DNA from: Rubrivivax sp965249635
GTDB lineage: Bacteria; Pseudomonadota; Gammaproteobacteria; Burkholderiales; Burkholderiaceae_C
Direction: 5' to 3'
Assembly: GCA_965249635.1 (NCBI GenBank)
Contig: OZ252248.1
Location: forward strand, 62,001-126,000
DNA length: 64,000 nucleotides
The notes beneath the pieces are model-generated. The model was given only the letters and a program-made list of their open reading frames with translations, was not told where the DNA came from and searched no databases. Made by a program: the position numbers and the translations under genes. Shown piece after piece: positions 25,519 to 34,298 of this stretch (positions are counted from its first letter, which is position 1; each line of letters begins with the position of its first letter).

Positions 25519-26026
25519 GATGGAATGAACTCAAAGGCCGTGCCGGTGTGATCGAGCCGTCCAGATTACCTTCACCCCGCGGCTGCATGATGTGGCATTG
25601 GGTGTGGGATGTTCGCTGTCTTGCGGATTTCGCGTGCTTCTTGGCAGATGATGCTTTTTGCGACGCGCCCGCAGCTTGCAAGTTCGCCTTGCGACAAGAG
25701 CCAATTTCAGGGTTCACCCTCAGTTCCACAGCTTGCGCTTGTGATGCCGACCGGATCGCAACGATGCGCTGCATGGGCCTGGATGAACCAATGCAAATGC
25801 TGCGCCCCCGCATTTACGATTTTCGTCATCACGCACGGCCCACCGCGATGCGTTGAACTTGCCTTGCAGTTAACCGAGCGGCGCCAAACTTCATGCCGTC
25901 CTGTGGCCAAGGTGCGGCAGCTTCAACGCTTCGAATGCCCGTCTTCACGATCAAAGCGCATCGTCCGCGTGCTGCAATGAGGTTTTGAAGCGGCAAGCTT
26001 CTCTGACCGACACAGCGAGACAGACC
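25519..26026. other. 508-base divergent intergenic region
   Basis: It separates the minus-strand threonine-dehydratase gene from the plus-strand catabolic operon, so it must hold both promoters. Besides element copy A (25711-25823), GGCAGATGATGCTTT near 25645 also occurs near 24478 in the other leader, giving a candidate shared regulatory word. No gene is recognised with confidence. Confidence 0.5.
25711..25823. repeat. Conserved element copy A, with a short minus-strand reading frame
   Basis: This segment aligns with 44401-44513. Shared blocks include CAGCTTGCGCTTG, GATGCGCTGCAT and GGCCTG in the same order and spacing. On the minus strand, from an ATG ending at 25774, both copies read as similar peptides: here MQRIVAIRSASQAQAVEL, in the other MQRILALQTPAQAQAAEL. 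The frame here runs on as 90 codons into the threonine-dehydratase gene start; a longer start at 25813 (MRGRSICIG) is possible. It may be a leader peptide or a regulatory region. Confidence 0.55.
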
Positions 26027-26692
26027 ATGACCTTTCGACCCAAGTACATCACCTTCGATTGCTACGGCACGCTGACGCGCATGCGCATGGGCGATATGGC
26101 CCGCGTTATGTTCGCCGACCGCATTCCGGCAGATCGCATGGAGCAGTTCCTTGCCGATTTCACAGCCTACCGCTTCGACGAATGCTTGGGCGACTGGCAG
26201 CCGTACGACGTGCTGCTGAAGAACTCGATCCGGCGCCTGTGCCGCAAATGGAAACTGCAGTACCTTGATGCTGAAGCGCAGCAGTACTACGACGGTGTCG
26301 CCACCTGGGGCCCGCACGAGGACGTGCCGGCCGGCCTGGCGAAGGTCGCCAAGGAGATCCCGCTGGTGATCCTGTCCAATGCCATGGACAGCGAGATTCA
26401 GAAGAACGTCGCCATGCTCGGCGCGCCGTTCCACCGCGTCTACACGGCCCAGCAAGCACAGGCCTACAAGCCGCGACTGCGCGCCTTCGAGTTCATGCTC
26501 GATTCGCTGGGCTGCAACCCTGAAGACGTGCTTCATGTCTCGTCGAGTTTGCGCTACGACCTGATGTCGGCCGACGACATGGGCATCGTCCACAAGGTCT
26601 TCGTCAACCGCGGCCACGGACCCGGCAACCCGGCCTACCGCTACACCGAAATCAAGGATATCGGCGGCCTGCCTGGCGTCGTCGGCCTTTAA
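26027..26692 (+). CDS. HAD-family haloacid-dehalogenase-type hydrolase
   Basis: A 221-residue HAD hydrolase of the type II haloacid dehalogenase group. The nucleophile Asp is in KYITFDCYGTLTRMRMG; the second motif is VILSNAMDS, the lysine lies in AYKPRLRAFEFMLDSLG, and the acidic motif in HVSSSLRYDLMSADDMG, with S-S-x-x-D typical of dehalogenases. I chose the ATG at 26027. It opens a long co-directional run of genes, 14 bases before an FAD oxidoreductase. It may act on a phosphorylated or halogenated intermediate; this cannot be decided here. Confidence 0.88.
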   Translation: MTFRPKYITFDCYGTLTRMRMGDMARVMFADRIPADRMEQFLADFTAYRFDECLGDWQPYDVLLKNSIRRLCRKWKLQYLDAEAQQYYDGVATWGPHEDVPAGLAKVAKEIPLVILSNAMDSEIQKNVAMLGAPFHRVYTAQQAQAYKPRLRAFEFMLDSLGCNPEDVLHVSSSLRYDLMSADDMGIVHKVFVNRGHGPGNPAYRYTEIKDIGGLPGVVGL

Positions 26693-26706
26693 TCGCGGCC
26701 CAACCC

Positions 26707-28011
26707 ATGAAGCTCGACTCGTACTGGACCGCCTCCGCGCCGGCGTTCGTGCCGCGTGCGGCTGAGCTGCCCGCACAGTGCGACGTGGCCCTGGTCGGCG
26801 GCGGCTTCACGGGTTTGTCGGCTGCTTTGGCGCTGGCCAAGCGCGGCGCTTCGGTGGTCGTACTCGAGGCCGGCGAACGGGTGGCAGCCGAGGCCTCTGG
26901 GCGCAATGGTGGGCATGTCAACAACGGCCTGGCGTTCGACTATGCCGAGGTGGCCGCCGAGGTGGGTGTTGAGCGCGCACGCGCCTGGTACCACGCCTTT
27001 GACGCCGGGGTCGACGCGGTGGAGCGCATCGTGCGCGACGAGGCCATTGACTGTGACTTCGCGCGCCGTGGCAAGCTCAAGCTGGCCACTCGGCCGGCGC
27101 ACCTTGATGCTTTGTCGCGCAGTGCCGATCGGCTGGTGGCCGACGGTGTGGACACCGACGTGCAGATCTTGCACGCACCTCAAGTGCGCGCCGAGGTAGC
27201 CAGCGACCGCTTCGTCGGCGGCCTGCTTTACAAGCGCAGCGGCCAGATGCACATGGGCCGTTTCGCGAACGGCCTGGCCCAGGCAGCCGAGCGCAGCGGC
27301 GCGCAGATCCACACCAGAACCTGCGTGCAGCGGCTCGAACGGCTGGGCAGTGGCGCAGCGGCGGGCCAGGCGCACCGCGTGCACACCAGCCGCGGCACGG
27401 TGCGCGCGGCGCAGGTGCTGTTGGCCAACGGTGCAGCCCGGCATGGGAGCTACGGCAGCTTCGGCTGGATGCGCCGGCGCATCGTGCCCATCGGCAGCTT
27501 CATTGTCGTGACCGAGCCGCTCGGCGCCGAGCGTGCCGCGGCGCTGCTGCGTGAACGCCGAACCTATGTGACGGTGGCCAACATCCATCATTACTTTCGT
27601 CTTTCGCCGGACCACCGCCTGGTGTTCGGCGGCCGCGCCCGCTTTGCTGTATCGAGCCCCACCTCGGACGCAAAGAGCGGCGAGATCTTGCGTGCGGGCA
27701 TGGTGGACATGTTTCCCTCTTTGGCCGACGTCGCCATCGACTATTGCTGGGGCGGGCTGGTCGACGTGACGCAGGACCGTCTGCCGCGTGCTGGCGAGCG
27801 CGACGGCTTGTTCTATTCCACCGGCTACAGCGGCCACGGCACGCAGATGTCGGTGCTGATGGGGGAACGCATGGCTGCAGTGATGGCAGGCGACGCATCG
27901 GCCAACCCGTGGCACGGCCGTGAGTGGCGTGCGATACCAGGCCATTTGGGCCCACCTTGGTTTTTGCCCGCGGTAGGGCTGTACTTCCGCCTCAAAGATC
28001 GTCTCGGCTGA
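26707..28011 (+). CDS. FAD-dependent oxidoreductase (DAO family, PuuB-like)
   Basis: A 434-residue D-amino-acid-oxidase-fold enzyme. The FAD site is DVALVGGGFTGLSAALALAK, followed by SVVVLEAGERVAAEASGRNG with the GRNGGHVNNG stretch typical of gamma-glutamylputrescine oxidases and related amine oxidases. The C-terminal FAD contact is GLFYSTGYSGHGTQMSVLMG. It would oxidise a secondary or primary amine carbon, yielding an aldehyde or imine, which fits the aldehyde dehydrogenases downstream. Confidence 0.9.
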   Translation: MKLDSYWTASAPAFVPRAAELPAQCDVALVGGGFTGLSAALALAKRGASVVVLEAGERVAAEASGRNGGHVNNGLAFDYAEVAAEVGVERARAWYHAFDAGVDAVERIVRDEAIDCDFARRGKLKLATRPAHLDALSRSADRLVADGVDTDVQILHAPQVRAEVASDRFVGGLLYKRSGQMHMGRFANGLAQAAERSGAQIHTRTCVQRLERLGSGAAAGQAHRVHTSRGTVRAAQVLLANGAARHGSYGSFGWMRRRIVPIGSFIVVTEPLGAERAAALLRERRTYVTVANIHHYFRLSPDHRLVFGGRARFAVSSPTSDAKSGEILRAGMVDMFPSLADVAIDYCWGGLVDVTQDRLPRAGERDGLFYSTGYSGHGTQMSVLMGERMAAVMAGDASANPWHGREWRAIPGHLGPPWFLPAVGLYFRLKDRLG

Positions 28012-28063
28012 GGCAGCCTTCTTGCTTTCAAAATAGAAACAACCTGAACCAGGAGCGAGCGCC

Positions 28064-29686
28064 ATGACAGACCGTAAGACCATCGACACCCTCGTTGGCC
28101 CCGACGAGAGCCGGCGTCTGTTCAGTGCGCTGCAGCGCAGCGCGACACGTCGCGACCTGCTCACGATGCTCACGGCCGGTGGCATGCAGGCTGCGCTGGC
28201 CAGTGGTCTCGCGACGCTGGCGACGACGGCGCATGCGCAGACGCCACGCAAGGGCGGCCGCATCACGGTTGCGACCAACGGGTCCGGCGTGAACGACACG
28301 CTCGACCCCGCCCGGCAATCCAACCAAACCGACTACTGCCGCGGCTTCATGTTCTACAACGGGTTGACCGTGCTGGACGGCACATTGACACCGCAACCCC
28401 AGCTGGCCGAGGAGTTCTCCACCAAGGATGCCAAGACCTGGGTGTTCAAGCTGCGCAAGGGCGTGAGCTTCCACGACGGCAAGCCGCTGACGCCGGCCGA
28501 TGTGGTGTTTTCGATGATGCGGCACAAGGACGCGGCGACCGCGTCGCGGGCCAAGGTGCTGGCCGACCAGATCGAGTCGGTGACGGCCAGCGGACCCAAC
28601 GAAGTGACATTCCGTCTGAGCTCGCCCAACGCAGACCTGCCGGTGATCCTGGCTACCTTCCACTTCCACATCGTCAAGGCGGGTACGACCGACTTCAGTG
28701 CCGGTATCGGCACCGGTCCCTACAAGGTCAAGGAGTTCAAGCCCGGCGTGCGCTCCGTCGCGGTGCGCAACGAGAACTACTGGAAGCCCAACCGCCCTTA
28801 CTTGGACGAGATCGAGCTCGTGGGCATCTCTGACGAGTCGGCGCGTGTCAACGCGCTGTTGGCTGGCCAGTTGGACCTCGTGAGCTCCGTTTCAACTCGT
28901 TCGGTCGAACGCGTCCTGGCCGGCGGCAAACACGGCATCTTCGAGACAAAGTCGGTTTCGTATACCAACCTCATCATGCGTCGTGACAGTGCACCGGGCA
29001 ATAACCTGGACTTTGTGCTGGCGATGAAGCATTTGTTCAACCGCGAGCAACTGCTGAAGTCCATCCAACTTGGCCGCGGGGTGGTGGCCAATGATCAGCC
29101 CATCGCCACCTCGAACCGCTTCTACTACAAGGGCCTGCCGCAGCGTCCCTACGACCCCGAGAAAGCGAAGTGGCACCTCAAGAAGGCCAACCTGGGCAGC
29201 GCTGCGGTGCCCGTGGTGGTCTCGCCGGCGGCGACCAACTCGGTGGAGATGGCCCTGGTGATGCAGCATGCGGCCAAGCAGATCGGGCTCAACCTGGATG
29301 TCAAACGCATGCCCGCTGACGGCTACTGGTCCACCCACTGGATGAAGCACCCGGTGGGCTTTGGCAACATCAATTCGCGCCCCAGCGCCGACTTGGCATT
29401 GACGCTGTTTTTCAAGTCCGATGCACCCTGGAACGAGGCCGGCTGGAAGAGCGAGAAGTTCGATCAACTGCTGGTGGTCGCACGCGGCGAAACCGACCAG
29501 GCCAAACGGGCCCAGATGTATGCCGACATGCAGGTGATGGTCCACAACGAAGGCGGCATCGGCATCCCGATGTTCATCTCCAGCATCGATGGCCACAACG
29601 GCAAGCTCAAGGGTCTGTCGCCGATTCCAGTGGGCGGCATGATGGGTACTTCTTTCGCCGAGCACGTGTGGCTCGACGCGGCCTGA
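28064..29686 (+). CDS. ABC transporter substrate-binding protein, family 5
   Basis: A 540-residue family-5 (peptide/opine/nickel type) periplasmic binding protein. A long N-region leads to a Tat-like motif, SATRRDLLTMLTAGGM (Arg29-Arg30), and cleavage is likely after TTAHA near residue 58. The mature part opens with RKGGRITVATNGSGVNDTLD; the family block is QPQLAEEFSTKDAKTWVFKL then RKGVSFHDGKPLTPADVVFS. Two permeases and a double ATPase follow at once, so the importer is complete. The ligand is likely a peptide, opine or modified amino acid. Confidence 0.92.
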   Translation: MTDRKTIDTLVGPDESRRLFSALQRSATRRDLLTMLTAGGMQAALASGLATLATTAHAQTPRKGGRITVATNGSGVNDTLDPARQSNQTDYCRGFMFYNGLTVLDGTLTPQPQLAEEFSTKDAKTWVFKLRKGVSFHDGKPLTPADVVFSMMRHKDAATASRAKVLADQIESVTASGPNEVTFRLSSPNADLPVILATFHFHIVKAGTTDFSAGIGTGPYKVKEFKPGVRSVAVRNENYWKPNRPYLDEIELVGISDESARVNALLAGQLDLVSSVSTRSVERVLAGGKHGIFETKSVSYTNLIMRRDSAPGNNLDFVLAMKHLFNREQLLKSIQLGRGVVANDQPIATSNRFYYKGLPQRPYDPEKAKWHLKKANLGSAAVPVVVSPAATNSVEMALVMQHAAKQIGLNLDVKRMPADGYWSTHWMKHPVGFGNINSRPSADLALTLFFKSDAPWNEAGWKSEKFDQLLVVARGETDQAKRAQMYADMQVMVHNEGGIGIPMFISSIDGHNGKLKGLSPIPVGGMMGTSFAEHVWLDAA

Positions 29687-29703
29687 AGGCGGTTGGACCA
29701 GCG

Positions 29704-30660
29704 ATGAATGGTCTTCTGCTCAAGCTGTTGGCGCAGCGCATTGGCCTGGCCATGCTGTCGCTTCTGGCGGTGTCGGTGGTCGTTTTCGCCGTCACTGGCG
29801 TCCTGCCTGGCGACGCCGCGCAGGAGCAGCTGGGCCAGGAAGCGACGGCCGAATCGCTGGCCGCGCTGCGTGCACAAATGGGCCTGAACGTGCCGGCGCA
29901 CCAGCGCTACCTCAGCTGGCTTGGTGGTCTGCTGCGCGGCAACCTCGGCGTCTCGTCGGTTACCCAGCTTCCGGTGTCCGAGTTGATCGCCAGCCGGCTG
30001 CCCAACTCGCTGCTGTTGGCGGCCGTGACGGCCATGTTCTCGGTGCCGATCGCGCTCACGCTGGGCATCTCGGCGGCTGTGTGGCGGGGGTCGTGGTTCG
30101 ACCGTGTCGCATCCACTGGCGCGGTCGCTGTGGTTTCTGTGCCCGAGTTCCTTGTGGCCACGTTGGCAGTGCTTATTTTTGCGGTGCAGCTGAAGTGGCT
30201 GCCGGCGCTGTCCTACTTGAGCAACATCGAGTCTCTCGGCCAGTTGCTGCGTGCTTTCGCCATGCCGGTGATGACGCTGTCCTGCGTCATCGTGGCGCAA
30301 ATGATGCGCATGACCCGCGCTGCGGTGATTGACCAGCTGGAGGCGCCGTACATCGAGATGGTGCAGTTGAAGGGCGCCTCGCCGCTGCGCACCGTGCTGG
30401 CGCACGCGCTGCCGAACGCAGTCGGACCGATCGCCAACGCGGTGGCGTTGAGCTTGTCGTACCTGCTGGGCGGAGTCATCATCGTCGAGACCATCTTTAA
30501 CTACCCCGGTATCGCCAAGCTGATGGTCGACGGCGTGACGCAGCGCGACATCCCGCTGGTGCAATCCTGCGCCATGTTGTTTTGCGCCGGCTACCTGGCC
30601 CTGGTGACCACGGCCGACCTGTGCGGCATCGTCGCCAATCCGCGCCTGCGGCACCGTTGA
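29704..30660 (+). CDS. ABC transporter permease (DppB-like)
   Basis: A 318-residue DppB/OppB-type permease. It begins with LLAQRIGLAMLSLLAVSVVV, the usual first helix, then a long periplasmic loop with VLPGDAAQEQLGQEATAESL, and four or five further membrane segments. The EAA-type coupling loop is in YIEMVQLKGASPLRTVLAHA. The ATG at 29704 was chosen, as MARRGLKAV upstream is atypical. It follows the binding protein by 17 bases. Confidence 0.92.
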   Translation: MNGLLLKLLAQRIGLAMLSLLAVSVVVFAVTGVLPGDAAQEQLGQEATAESLAALRAQMGLNVPAHQRYLSWLGGLLRGNLGVSSVTQLPVSELIASRLPNSLLLAAVTAMFSVPIALTLGISAAVWRGSWFDRVASTGAVAVVSVPEFLVATLAVLIFAVQLKWLPALSYLSNIESLGQLLRAFAMPVMTLSCVIVAQMMRMTRAAVIDQLEAPYIEMVQLKGASPLRTVLAHALPNAVGPIANAVALSLSYLLGGVIIVETIFNYPGIAKLMVDGVTQRDIPLVQSCAMLFCAGYLALVTTADLCGIVANPRLRHR

Positions 30661-30672
30661 AGGACATCTTCG

Positions 30673-31548
30673 ATGTCACCCGCAACTCAGAGTGGCAATC
30701 TCAACCGGCAGCTTGGGCGCCCCTGGCGTGATCGGCTGGCGCATTTCGGCGTGACCGGTTGGCTTGGCCTGGCCGTTATCGCTTTTTGGGCTGTGGCATC
30801 GGTCTTTGGCCCGTCCTTGCTGTCGCAGAGCGGCGACATTGGTGGCGGGGACGTTTTCGCGCCGATGAGTGCGGCACATTGGTTCGGTACTGACTACCTC
30901 GGGCGCGACATGCTGGCGCGGGTGATTGAAGGTGCACGCTATACCGTCGGCGTTGCCTTTTTCGCCACGCTGCTGGCCAGCGGCACCGGCACGCTGCTGG
31001 CACTGTTGGCCGCAGCCAGCGGACACTGGATCGACAGCACCCTGAGCCGCGTGCTGGACACGCTGACTGCGATTCCAAGCAAGATGTTCGCGCTGCTGAT
31101 GGTGGCGGGTTTTGGCTCGTCGGTGCCGATGCTCGTGATGACGGCGGCCATCATCTACGTGCCGGGTTCTTACCGCATGGCCCGAGCGCTGGCAGTGAAC
31201 ATCAATGCGTTGGACTACGTAACGGTGGCGCGCGCGCGTGGAGAAGGTACCGGCTATGTGATGCTGCAAGAGATCCTGCCCAACATCACCGGGCCGATGT
31301 TGGCCGACTTCGGGCTGCGCTTCGTGTACGTGGTCCTGCTGCTGGCCTCGCTGAGCTTTCTGGGTCTGGGCATTCAGCCGCCCGAAGCCGATTGGGGCTC
31401 GCTGGTGCGCGAGAACATCGAAACGCTCGCCAATGGTGGAGCTGCGGTCATCGCACCTTCTGTGGCAATCGCCAGCCTGACGATTGCCGTGAATCTGGTC
31501 ATCGACAACCTGCCGGGCCGCGCTGCCCGAGAACGCGGAGCGCACTGA
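30673..31548 (+). CDS. ABC transporter permease (DppC-like)
   Basis: A 291-residue DppC/OppC-type permease. Family blocks are HWFGTDYLGRDMLARVIEGA, the membrane helices around VGVAFFATLLASGTGTLLAL, and the coupling loop DYVTVARARGEGTGYVMLQE with ILPN. The closing FLGLGIQPPEADWGSLVREN is characteristic. It lies 12 bases after the first permease and one base before the ATPase. Confidence 0.93.
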   Translation: MSPATQSGNLNRQLGRPWRDRLAHFGVTGWLGLAVIAFWAVASVFGPSLLSQSGDIGGGDVFAPMSAAHWFGTDYLGRDMLARVIEGARYTVGVAFFATLLASGTGTLLALLAAASGHWIDSTLSRVLDTLTAIPSKMFALLMVAGFGSSVPMLVMTAAIIYVPGSYRMARALAVNINALDYVTVARARGEGTGYVMLQEILPNITGPMLADFGLRFVYVVLLLASLSFLGLGIQPPEADWGSLVRENIETLANGGAAVIAPSVAIASLTIAVNLVIDNLPGRAARERGAH

Positions 31549-31549
31549 G

Positions 31550-33181
31550 ATGGGTGCACTGGTTGTTGTTGACAAGCTCACCGTCCGTGCCGGCAGCGCT
31601 ACGCTGGTCGACTCACTGAGCTTCACCATCCGCCCGGGCGAGGTCCTCGCTTTGATCGGCGAATCCGGCTCGGGCAAAACCACCACGGCGCTGGCACTGA
31701 TGGGCCATGCGCGCCGTGGCTGCGCGATCAGCAGCGGAAGCGTGCGCATGGGCGACGTGGACGTACTCTCGCTCGCGCCGCGGCAACTTCGCGCCCTGCG
31801 CGGACGCACCGTGTCCTACATTGCGCAGAGCGCGGCGGCGTCGTTCGACCCTTCGCGCTCGATCCTCGACCAGGTGGTCGAGCCGGCCGTCGTGCACGGC
31901 ACGCTGCCGCGTGGCGAAGCCGAGCTGAAGGCGATCGCGCTGTTCCGCGAGCTGGCCTTGCCGGAGCCGGAAACCATCGGCCAACGCTACCCGCATCAGG
32001 TATCTGGTGGCCAGCTGCAGCGGCTGATGGCCGCGATGGCGCTGATTACCGACCCCGATGTCGTGATCCTGGACGAGCCCACCACGGCACTCGACGTTAC
32101 GACGCAGGTGGAAGTGTTGCGCGCCTTCCGGCGCGTGGTGCGCGAGCGCCAGGTGACGGCGGTGTACGTCAGCCACGACCTGGCGGTGGTAGCCCAGATG
32201 GCTGACCACATCCTGGTGCTGCGCGACGGCCGCATGCGCGAGGTGGGTGCCACGGAGGGCCTGCTCGCCGCGCCGCAGAACGAGTACACGCAGAGCCTGC
32301 TTGCCGCGGCGAGGCCGGCCACGCGCGTCTACAGCACGGCAAACGTTGGCGCCGCCGAGGTGCTGTTGAGCGTGAAGGGCCTCAGCGCCGGCTACGGCGC
32401 GCGCGGGCCCGGCGGTAAACCGGCCACCACCATCCTCGAAGACATCGACCTGGAGCTCAAGCGGGGCCAAGCGATCGGTGTCATCGGCGAATCGGGCTCC
32501 GGCAAGACGACGTTGGCGCGTGTCGTCGCCGGCTTGTTACCACCTTTCGCGGGCACGTTGGCGTTCGACGGCCACGCACTGCCACCGGCACTTGAACAAC
32601 GCAGCCGCGAAGACCTGCGCCGCATCCAGATCGTCTTCCAGTCGGCAGACACGGCGCTCAATCCGTCACAGACGATTGAGAGCATCCTCGCGCGGCCCCT
32701 GCAGTTCTATCGCGGGCTGAAGGGGCAGGCCATGCAGCGGCGAATCGACGAGCTGCTGGATCTGGTGAAGCTGCCGCGCGCCTTGGCCGGTCGGCTGCCT
32801 GGTGGGTTGTCGGGCGGGCAGAAGCAGCGCGTCAACCTCGCGCGTGCGCTGGCCGCCGATCCCGACCTGATCCTCTGCGACGAAGTCACCTCCGCGCTGG
32901 ACACCGTGGTCGGTGCTGCGGTGCTGGACCTCATTGCGGAGCTGCGCCGGGAACTTGGCGTGTCGTACCTGTTCATCAGCCACGACCTGAACACCGTGCG
33001 CGCGGTGTGCGACGAGATTGTCGTCATGCGCAACGGCCGCAAGCTGACCCAGGTGGCGCGCGCCGACTACGACCGCGGGCCGCACCACCCGTACTACGAA
33101 GAACTGGCCCGCGCTGTACCCGAACTGCGCCGCGGCTGGCTCGATGAACTTGACCGGGCGCGGCCGACGTTGGTCGCTTGA
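31550..33181 (+). CDS. ABC transporter double ATPase (DppD-DppF fusion type)
   Basis: A 543-residue protein with two nucleotide-binding domains in one chain, so it can power the importer as an intramolecular pair. Domain 1 (about 1-265) has Walker A GESGSGKT, signature VSGGQLQRLMAAMAL and Walker B VVILDEPTTALD. Domain 2 (about 266-543) has GESGSGKT, LSGGQKQRVNLARALA and LILCDEVTSALD. The H-loops are in YVSHDLAVV and FISHDLNTV. Both domains keep all motifs. The ATG lies one base after the permease stop. Confidence 0.94.
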   Translation: MGALVVVDKLTVRAGSATLVDSLSFTIRPGEVLALIGESGSGKTTTALALMGHARRGCAISSGSVRMGDVDVLSLAPRQLRALRGRTVSYIAQSAAASFDPSRSILDQVVEPAVVHGTLPRGEAELKAIALFRELALPEPETIGQRYPHQVSGGQLQRLMAAMALITDPDVVILDEPTTALDVTTQVEVLRAFRRVVRERQVTAVYVSHDLAVVAQMADHILVLRDGRMREVGATEGLLAAPQNEYTQSLLAAARPATRVYSTANVGAAEVLLSVKGLSAGYGARGPGGKPATTILEDIDLELKRGQAIGVIGESGSGKTTLARVVAGLLPPFAGTLAFDGHALPPALEQRSREDLRRIQIVFQSADTALNPSQTIESILARPLQFYRGLKGQAMQRRIDELLDLVKLPRALAGRLPGGLSGGQKQRVNLARALAADPDLILCDEVTSALDTVVGAAVLDLIAELRRELGVSYLFISHDLNTVRAVCDEIVVMRNGRKLTQVARADYDRGPHHPYYEELARAVPELRRGWLDELDRARPTLVA

Positions 33182-33193
33182 AGGAGTGAATTG

Positions 33194-34297
33194 ATGACGA
33201 CAAAGCTGCGCATCGCCGCCATTGCTGGCGACGGCATCGGCAAGGAAGTCCTGCCTGAGGGCCTGCGCGTGGTGTTGGCCGCTGCCCAGCGCTTCGGCTT
33301 CGAGCTTGAGATCCGCGAGATTGAGTGGGCGAGCTGCGATTGGTACGCACAGCACGGCCAGATGATGCCGGACGACTGGAAGCAGCAGCTCGAAGGCTTC
33401 GATGCCATCTACTTCGGCGCAGTGGGCTGGCCCGCCACGGTGGCCGACAACGTTTCGTTGTGGGGCTCCCTGCTGAAGTTTCGCCGCGAGTTTGACCAGT
33501 ACATCAACCTGCGGCCGGTGCGGCTGTTCGATGGCGTACCTTGCCCACTGGTGGATGCGAAAGGCAAGCCGCGCAAGCCCGGCGACATCGAGTACTTCGT
33601 GGTGCGCGAGAACACCGAGGGCGAGTACACCAACCTCGGCGGTGTGATGTACCCGGGCACCGATCGCGAATTCGTGATCCAGGAGTCGGTGTTCTCGCGC
33701 TTCGGCACCGACCGCGTGCTGCGCTACGCGTACGAGCTGGCGAACTCGCGCCCGCGCAAGAGCCTGACCGTGGCGACCAAAAGCAACGGCATTGCGATCA
33801 GCATGCCGTGGTGGGATGGCCGCGCCGACGCTGTCGGCAAGGACTATCCCGAGGTGCTGGTCGACAAGCAGCACATCGACATCCTCAGCGCGCGCTTCGT
33901 GCTGCAGCCGCAGCGCTTCGACGTGGTCGTGGCGAGCAACCTGTTCGGCGACATCCTGTCCGACCTCGGACCTGCAACCACCGGAACGATCGGCCTGGCG
34001 CCGAGTGCGAACCTGAATCCCGAGCGCAAGTTTCCCTCGTTGTTCGAGCCGGTGCATGGCTCGGCGCCAGACATCTATGGCCAGCGCATCGCCAACCCGA
34101 TCGCGATGATCTGGTCCGGCGCGCTGATGCTCGACTTCCTCACGCAGGGGCAGGGCGCCGGCCGCGCCGCCCACGACGCGATCGTCAGGTCGATCGAGCA
34201 CGTCATCGCCCATGGCCCACGCACGCCCGACCTGGGCGGCCAAGCCCATACCGAAGACGTCGGCAAAGCGATTGCCGACCACTTGAAAGGACTCTGA
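33194..34297 (+). CDS. Isocitrate/isopropylmalate dehydrogenase family (tartrate dehydrogenase-like)
   Basis: A 367-residue beta-decarboxylating dehydrogenase. The start is RIAAIAGDGIGKEVLPEGLR; substrate arginine region LRPVRLF; VRENTEGEYTNLGG; the metal aspartates in FGDILSDLGPATTG; and EPVHGSAPDIYGQRIANPIA. The sequence is closest to tartrate dehydrogenase/D-malate dehydrogenase types (KFRREFDQYINLRP). It oxidises an alpha-hydroxy diacid with NAD and may decarboxylate it. Homoisocitrate-type activity cannot be excluded. The ATG at 33194 is preceded by AAGGAG. Confidence 0.88.
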   Translation: MTTKLRIAAIAGDGIGKEVLPEGLRVVLAAAQRFGFELEIREIEWASCDWYAQHGQMMPDDWKQQLEGFDAIYFGAVGWPATVADNVSLWGSLLKFRREFDQYINLRPVRLFDGVPCPLVDAKGKPRKPGDIEYFVVRENTEGEYTNLGGVMYPGTDREFVIQESVFSRFGTDRVLRYAYELANSRPRKSLTVATKSNGIAISMPWWDGRADAVGKDYPEVLVDKQHIDILSARFVLQPQRFDVVVASNLFGDILSDLGPATTGTIGLAPSANLNPERKFPSLFEPVHGSAPDIYGQRIANPIAMIWSGALMLDFLTQGQGAGRAAHDAIVRSIEHVIAHGPRTPDLGGQAHTEDVGKAIADHLKGL

Positions 34298-34298
34298 C

